The position numbers and the translations under genes were made by a program. 15,478 nucleotides of DNA, taken from contig JAPZAN010000070.1 in NCBI GenBank assembly GCA_027460605.1, positions 1 through 15,478 on the forward strand, in the 5' to 3' direction. Every line of letters starts with the position of its first letter. The first letter of the stretch is position 1. The notes beneath the pieces are model-generated. The model was not told where the DNA came from. It saw only the letters and a program-made list of their open reading frames with translations, and did no database searches. Below are positions 12,107-15,478 of the stretch, piece by piece. Source of the DNA: Candidatus Methanoperedens sp. Its GTDB lineage: Archaea; Halobacteriota; Methanosarcinia; Methanosarcinales; Methanoperedenaceae.

Positions 12107-15100
12107 TTCAACTTTATCCCTGTAATACTCGAAATATTATTTTCCTGCATGGCAACTCCCAGAGTCCGTTTTGCAGCCTCAATCATGGGTTTCCGCAGCG
12201 AGACAACAATAAACTGTGCATTGGCAGCGGATTTCTGGAGGCGTTTTGCCACTTTTTCAGCATTCACGCCGTCAAGGAACATATCAATCTCATCAAATGC
12301 ATAGAACGGCGCAGGCCTGTACTGCTGGATAGCGAAGAGTAGCGATAAGGCGGTCAGGCTTTTCTCCCCGCCCGACATTGCTTCAAGCCGCTGCAAGGTC
12401 TTCTCCGACGGCTGGGCTTTTATGGTCATCCCGCCTGTGAACGGCTCGTCGGGGTTCTCAAGGTAAATCGAGCCTGTGCCGTCTGATAACTCCGCGAAAA
12501 CCTGTTTGAATTGTTCGTTAACGCCATTGAATGTTTCCATGAACGCTTCTTTTTTCAGTTCCTCATATTTCTTGATACGAAGCAGCAGCTCCTCTCTTTC
12601 ATGGAAAAGGATATCGCGCCGCGATTTCAGGTCATTCTGCCTGTCTTCCACCTCGTTGTATTCATCTATCGCCCTCATGTTGACAGGTTCAAGTTTCTCC
12701 ATTGCGCGGGTAAGCGCTGCGATGCGCGAGGCTATGGACTCAGAGGATGGCACTTCTTCTTCCCGGGTTATTCCAAGCTCTGCGATTTCATTATCAAGTT
12801 TGATTATCTGCTCGGTCAGCGCATCTTTTGTAGAATAAAGTGCAAGCAGATTCCGCTCCATGTCGTTTTGCATTCTCTCGACATCCAGAAGCCTCTCCCT
12901 TAAAGCTACATGCTCTTTTTGCACCGTTTCCCTTCTTTTCTGGAGTTCAAGCAGTTCCCCGCCCAGTTCTTTTTCCCTTGCGTTCTTGACATTCAGCTCG
13001 GATTCAAGAGCCTTAATCTGTTCCCTTAAGCCGTTTATCCTTCCCCGGTGCTCGTTTTTCTTTTTATCAAGTTCAACAAGCCGCTCTTTGGTCTCGTCTA
13101 TTTTAGCCTCTGCATATTTGCGTTCAAGCGTAACTGCATTAATCCCGGCTTCAATATCCCGAAGCCTCCCCTCAAGCCTCTGTATTTCCTCTTCAATCCC
13201 TGAGGCTTTGCTGTTAAGCTCAGGCACCTGTGAATCTTTCAATAATTCCTCTATTTTACCAATCTCTTCCAGCAGCGTATTGATCGCAGCGTCTTTTTCC
13301 CGCTTATTCTCTTCGACATTATCCATGTCCTTCTTTATCTGGATGCGTGCAGCTTCTATTTCCTTAAGTTCTTTATTCCTTGTTTCCAGCACTTCGGCAA
13401 AACGCGACCCGCGGCCCTTGATTTCGGCCAGCTGCATTTCAAGTTTTGATATCTCATTATCAAAACCTGCGGCTTCCGTTTTTATCCGTGAAAGCTGTTC
13501 ATCGAACTTTTCGAATTTATTGACCGCAGCTTTACGCCTGCCTTCATATTCTGAAATCTGCTCGGCAATTTTTTTGATATTTTCCTCTTCGCCCGAAGCA
13601 AACGACAGTTTTGATTTTATCGTGCCTCCGGTCATTGCCCCTGCTTTTTCGATTAATTCCCCGTCAAGCGTCACAAGCCGCTTCCCGCCCATGAGCCGCC
13701 TTGCGGTTGTCAGGCTGTCAGAAACAATGGTATCCCGGAAAACGTACCAGAAAGCCGGTCCAAATTTTGATTCATAATTAACAAGATTGAGCGCATAGTC
13801 TATGATGCCCTCTTTTTCAGTCTTTGAAAGTTTTTGCCCGGCTTCCAATTTATTAAGCGGTAAAAACGTGACCCTGCCAAGGCGCTTTTCTTTGAGATAA
13901 TTTATCGCCCTTGCCGCATCCTCATCATTATCCACCACAACCGACTGCATCCTTGCCCCGGCGGCTATCTCAAGCGCCACTGAATATTTTTTATCCACCT
14001 TCCCGAGTTCTGCAATGGTGCCGTAAATGCCCGGAAGCTCTTTGTTTTTCTTTGCGCGGAGGATCGATTCGACGGGCTCGCTGTAATTGATTTCAGCCGC
14101 AGCTTTTAACCTTGCCTCAGACCTGGCGTATTCCTGCTGGAATAGCCGCAGGGAATTCTCAATATCGGATATCACGCTTTTTATCTGGACCCTGTTTTTC
14201 TCAAGGTCAAACGTGTCTTTTACAAGTTCCTGTTTTTTGGCATTGGTTTCTTCTATCCCCGACTTTGCATTACCGGCATCGAAATCCGCGGATTTCATCT
14301 TAGATGTCGCATCCTCTATCTCAAGCTCCCTGTCCCGCGCCTCCGAGGATTTGCGGCGTATCGCATCAAGCAGGCGGTCTTCCTCACGCATGAGTTCATT
14401 CTTTTCATTTTTCAGGGTTTCAAGTGCAAGTTTGGCTTCTGTGAGCTTATCCCGGGTTTTGGAAAATTTGGCGTCCACTTCTGCAATCTTGCTCTTTACG
14501 ACCAGAAGTTGAGTGTTTTTATCGCCAATCTCATTGGAAATGGTATCTTTCCTGAGGGTTTCTTCATTTAATTTCTCATTAAATCCCACCACTTTGCCCT
14601 GGACATCATCTATCTCAAGAAACGCTTTTCTTTTCATGGACTCGATGTCATTTATTTCGTTCTCGGCAAGCTCGATTGTGCCGGTGCTTCGGGAAATCTC
14701 CCCTCTTATCGATTCTATCTCTTTCTTAAGCGCTATCTGTTCACTTTCGCCTTTCTTGATAATTAAAGCGTTTAAATCTGAAAGCTTACCTTCGATGCCG
14801 CGCAGTTCCTCTTTTCGAATCTCAAGCTGTTTTGTGAAATCTTCTTTTTTAGCTTCCTTATCGTTAAGTTCATTGGCGAGCTTATCAAGCTCGTTCTTTG
14901 CATCATTGAGTTTGGCAAGAAGGATATATCCTTCATATTTTCGTTTCTCATCCCGAAGCGACTGGTATTTCAAAGCCTGGTCGCGTTCCTGCCTGAGTTT
15001 TGCAAGCTGGTCATCAACTTCTGCAAGGATAATATCCACCCTTTCTATACGCTCCCGGACAATTTCCAGTTCGTTGAGAGCCTGTTCTTTTTTATCATCG

Positions 15101-15135
15101 AACTCTGCGACACCGGCAATCTCATCAATAATTAA
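12103..15135 (-). pseudogene. smc: SMC chromosome segregation ATPase, main fragment (coiled coil, hinge and C-terminal ATPase half)
   Basis: This is the larger part of a broken smc gene, readable from LIIDEIAGVAEFD (about 15135), which normally follows the Q-loop, to the TAG stop at 12103. In order it contains the first long coiled coil, the hinge domain (about 14045 down to 13620, from PGIYGTIAEL to AGAMTGGT), the returning coiled coil, the ABC signature LEAMSGGEKS (about 12390-12360) and Walker B FYAFDEIDMFLDG (about 12305-12270). SMC dimers with kleisin partners compact and segregate chromosomes. An internal ATG at 15039 opens a 978-residue frame, but that product would lack the N-terminal ATPase half. 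The sequence between the two fragments is too short by an estimated 45-55 codons and shifts the frame. No scpA or scpB gene is in the window. Confidence 0.9.
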
Positions 15136-15458
15136 CCGGATTCGGTCTGCCTCACTTTACGCGTGATTACAACTTCGTCAGAATCGACAGGCATCTCGCG
15201 GTCTTTATTGTCAAAGTGAATACTTACCTGGGCAAAATCCCTCGGGCGCGTATCCCCGTTATAAATGAGGTCGGTCAGTTTCTCAGCCCTCATAACCCTT
15301 GAATTAGATAAGCCGAGCGCGAAAAGAATACCGTCGATAATGTTGGATTTTCCGCTTCCGTTTGGACCGGATATGGTAGTGAAGTCGTCGAAGAAAGGTA
15401 TTTTTACTTTTTTTCCGAATGATTTGAAATTTTGAAGCTCAATTTCTTTGATATGCAA
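15132..15458 (-). pseudogene. smc: SMC N-terminal fragment with Walker A
   Basis: This frame begins at a TTG (15458) with a GAGG ribosome-binding site 5 nt upstream and reads HIKEIELQNFKSFGKKVKIP, the standard archaeal SMC start. Walker A GPNGSGKSN lies at about 15370-15341, and the conserved region ends VVITRKVRQTESG before TAA at 15132. In intact proteins the text continues with YYSYFYFNGK-like sequence and the Q-loop (NVVMQGD), which are absent; the DNA instead jumps to the IIDEIAG segment in another frame. The fragment would make 108 residues without a complete ATP-binding site. The same gene resumes in the frame listed as the main fragment. The cause may be a true deletion, a mis-assembly or, less likely, a split gene. 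Confidence 0.9.
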
Positions 15459-15460
15459 AT

Positions 15461-15478
15461 TTACCTCTTCTTCATGGT
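15461..15478 (-). CDS. Possible last codons of a gene upstream of smc
   Basis: The minus strand reads ACC ATG AAG AAG AGG TAA, ending just 2 nt before the smc TTG, and the smc ribosome-binding site overlaps these codons. It may be the end of an upstream, co-transcribed gene or a four-residue upstream reading frame; the window ends here, so no identity can be given. Confidence 0.3.
   Translation of the reverse strand, partial: TMKKR

Noticed and set aside
12860..13777. 305-codon open frame on the plus strand, and 14513-15166 likewise
   Set aside because: Both are antisense to smc; the Ser/Leu-rich composition is what the complement of a Glu/Lys-rich coiled coil gives.

Overview
The window is archaeal, and most likely from a Methanosarcinales-type euryarchaeon. 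Candidatus Methanoperedens (ANME-2d) is my best guess from gene order and style, but nothing in the sequence proves it. The archaeal signs are an acidic L10/P0 stalk protein followed by an archaeal L12 with an Ala-rich hinge and a GLGALFG tail, an archaeal isoprenoid-ether-lipid gene cluster that includes isopentenyl phosphate kinase, an archaeal-type RNase J, a very large SMC with a long coiled coil, and TATA boxes about 27 nt upstream of start codons (leaderless promoters). There are no bacterial-style -35/-10 promoters and I found no tRNA, rRNA or CRISPR.

Layout. 1-404: end of the L10 gene and complete rpl12, closed by a T-rich terminator. 405-1215: about 0.8 kb without a convincing gene, containing a 57-bp imperfect direct repeat and four clusters of short-period (9-10 nt) motif repeats. 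1216-1683 (-): a four-helix membrane protein of unknown function. 2035-3702 (+): ilvD, with its own promoter. 3774-4067 (+): a small MNT nucleotidyltransferase (antitoxin type) whose HEPN partner is reduced to about seven codons. 4142-9328 (-): the lipid cluster mvk > ipk > fni > rnj > idsA, read right to left. 9447-10091 (-): a cysteine-cluster YkgJ-like protein. 10201-10791 (+): an unusual Fe/Mn-family superoxide dismutase, then a zinc-ribbon gene that runs into an inverted fragment of a desulforedoxin/desulfoferrodoxin gene. 11105-12106 (+): an isoprenylcysteine-methyltransferase-like membrane protein and a three-helix membrane protein. 12103-15458 (-): smc, broken by an internal deletion with a frameshift.

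How the genes work together. mvk, ipk, fni and idsA cover mevalonate phosphorylation, isopentenyl phosphate to IPP, IPP/DMAPP isomerisation and chain elongation to C20, which supplies archaeal ether lipids. RNase J sits inside this cluster without an obvious biochemical link. sod, the zinc ribbon and the desulforedoxin-like remnant suggest an oxygen-defence neighbourhood that has been rearranged.

Most notable: three separate genes are eroded or joined in this short window (smc, the zinc-ribbon/desulforedoxin junction, the HEPN toxin), the SOD has non-canonical active-site positions, and the 405-1215 interval is rich in repeats of unknown role. I did not find a convincing new multi-gene system. 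If the sequence comes from a metagenome assembly, mis-assembly must be excluded for the smc and zinc-ribbon junctions.
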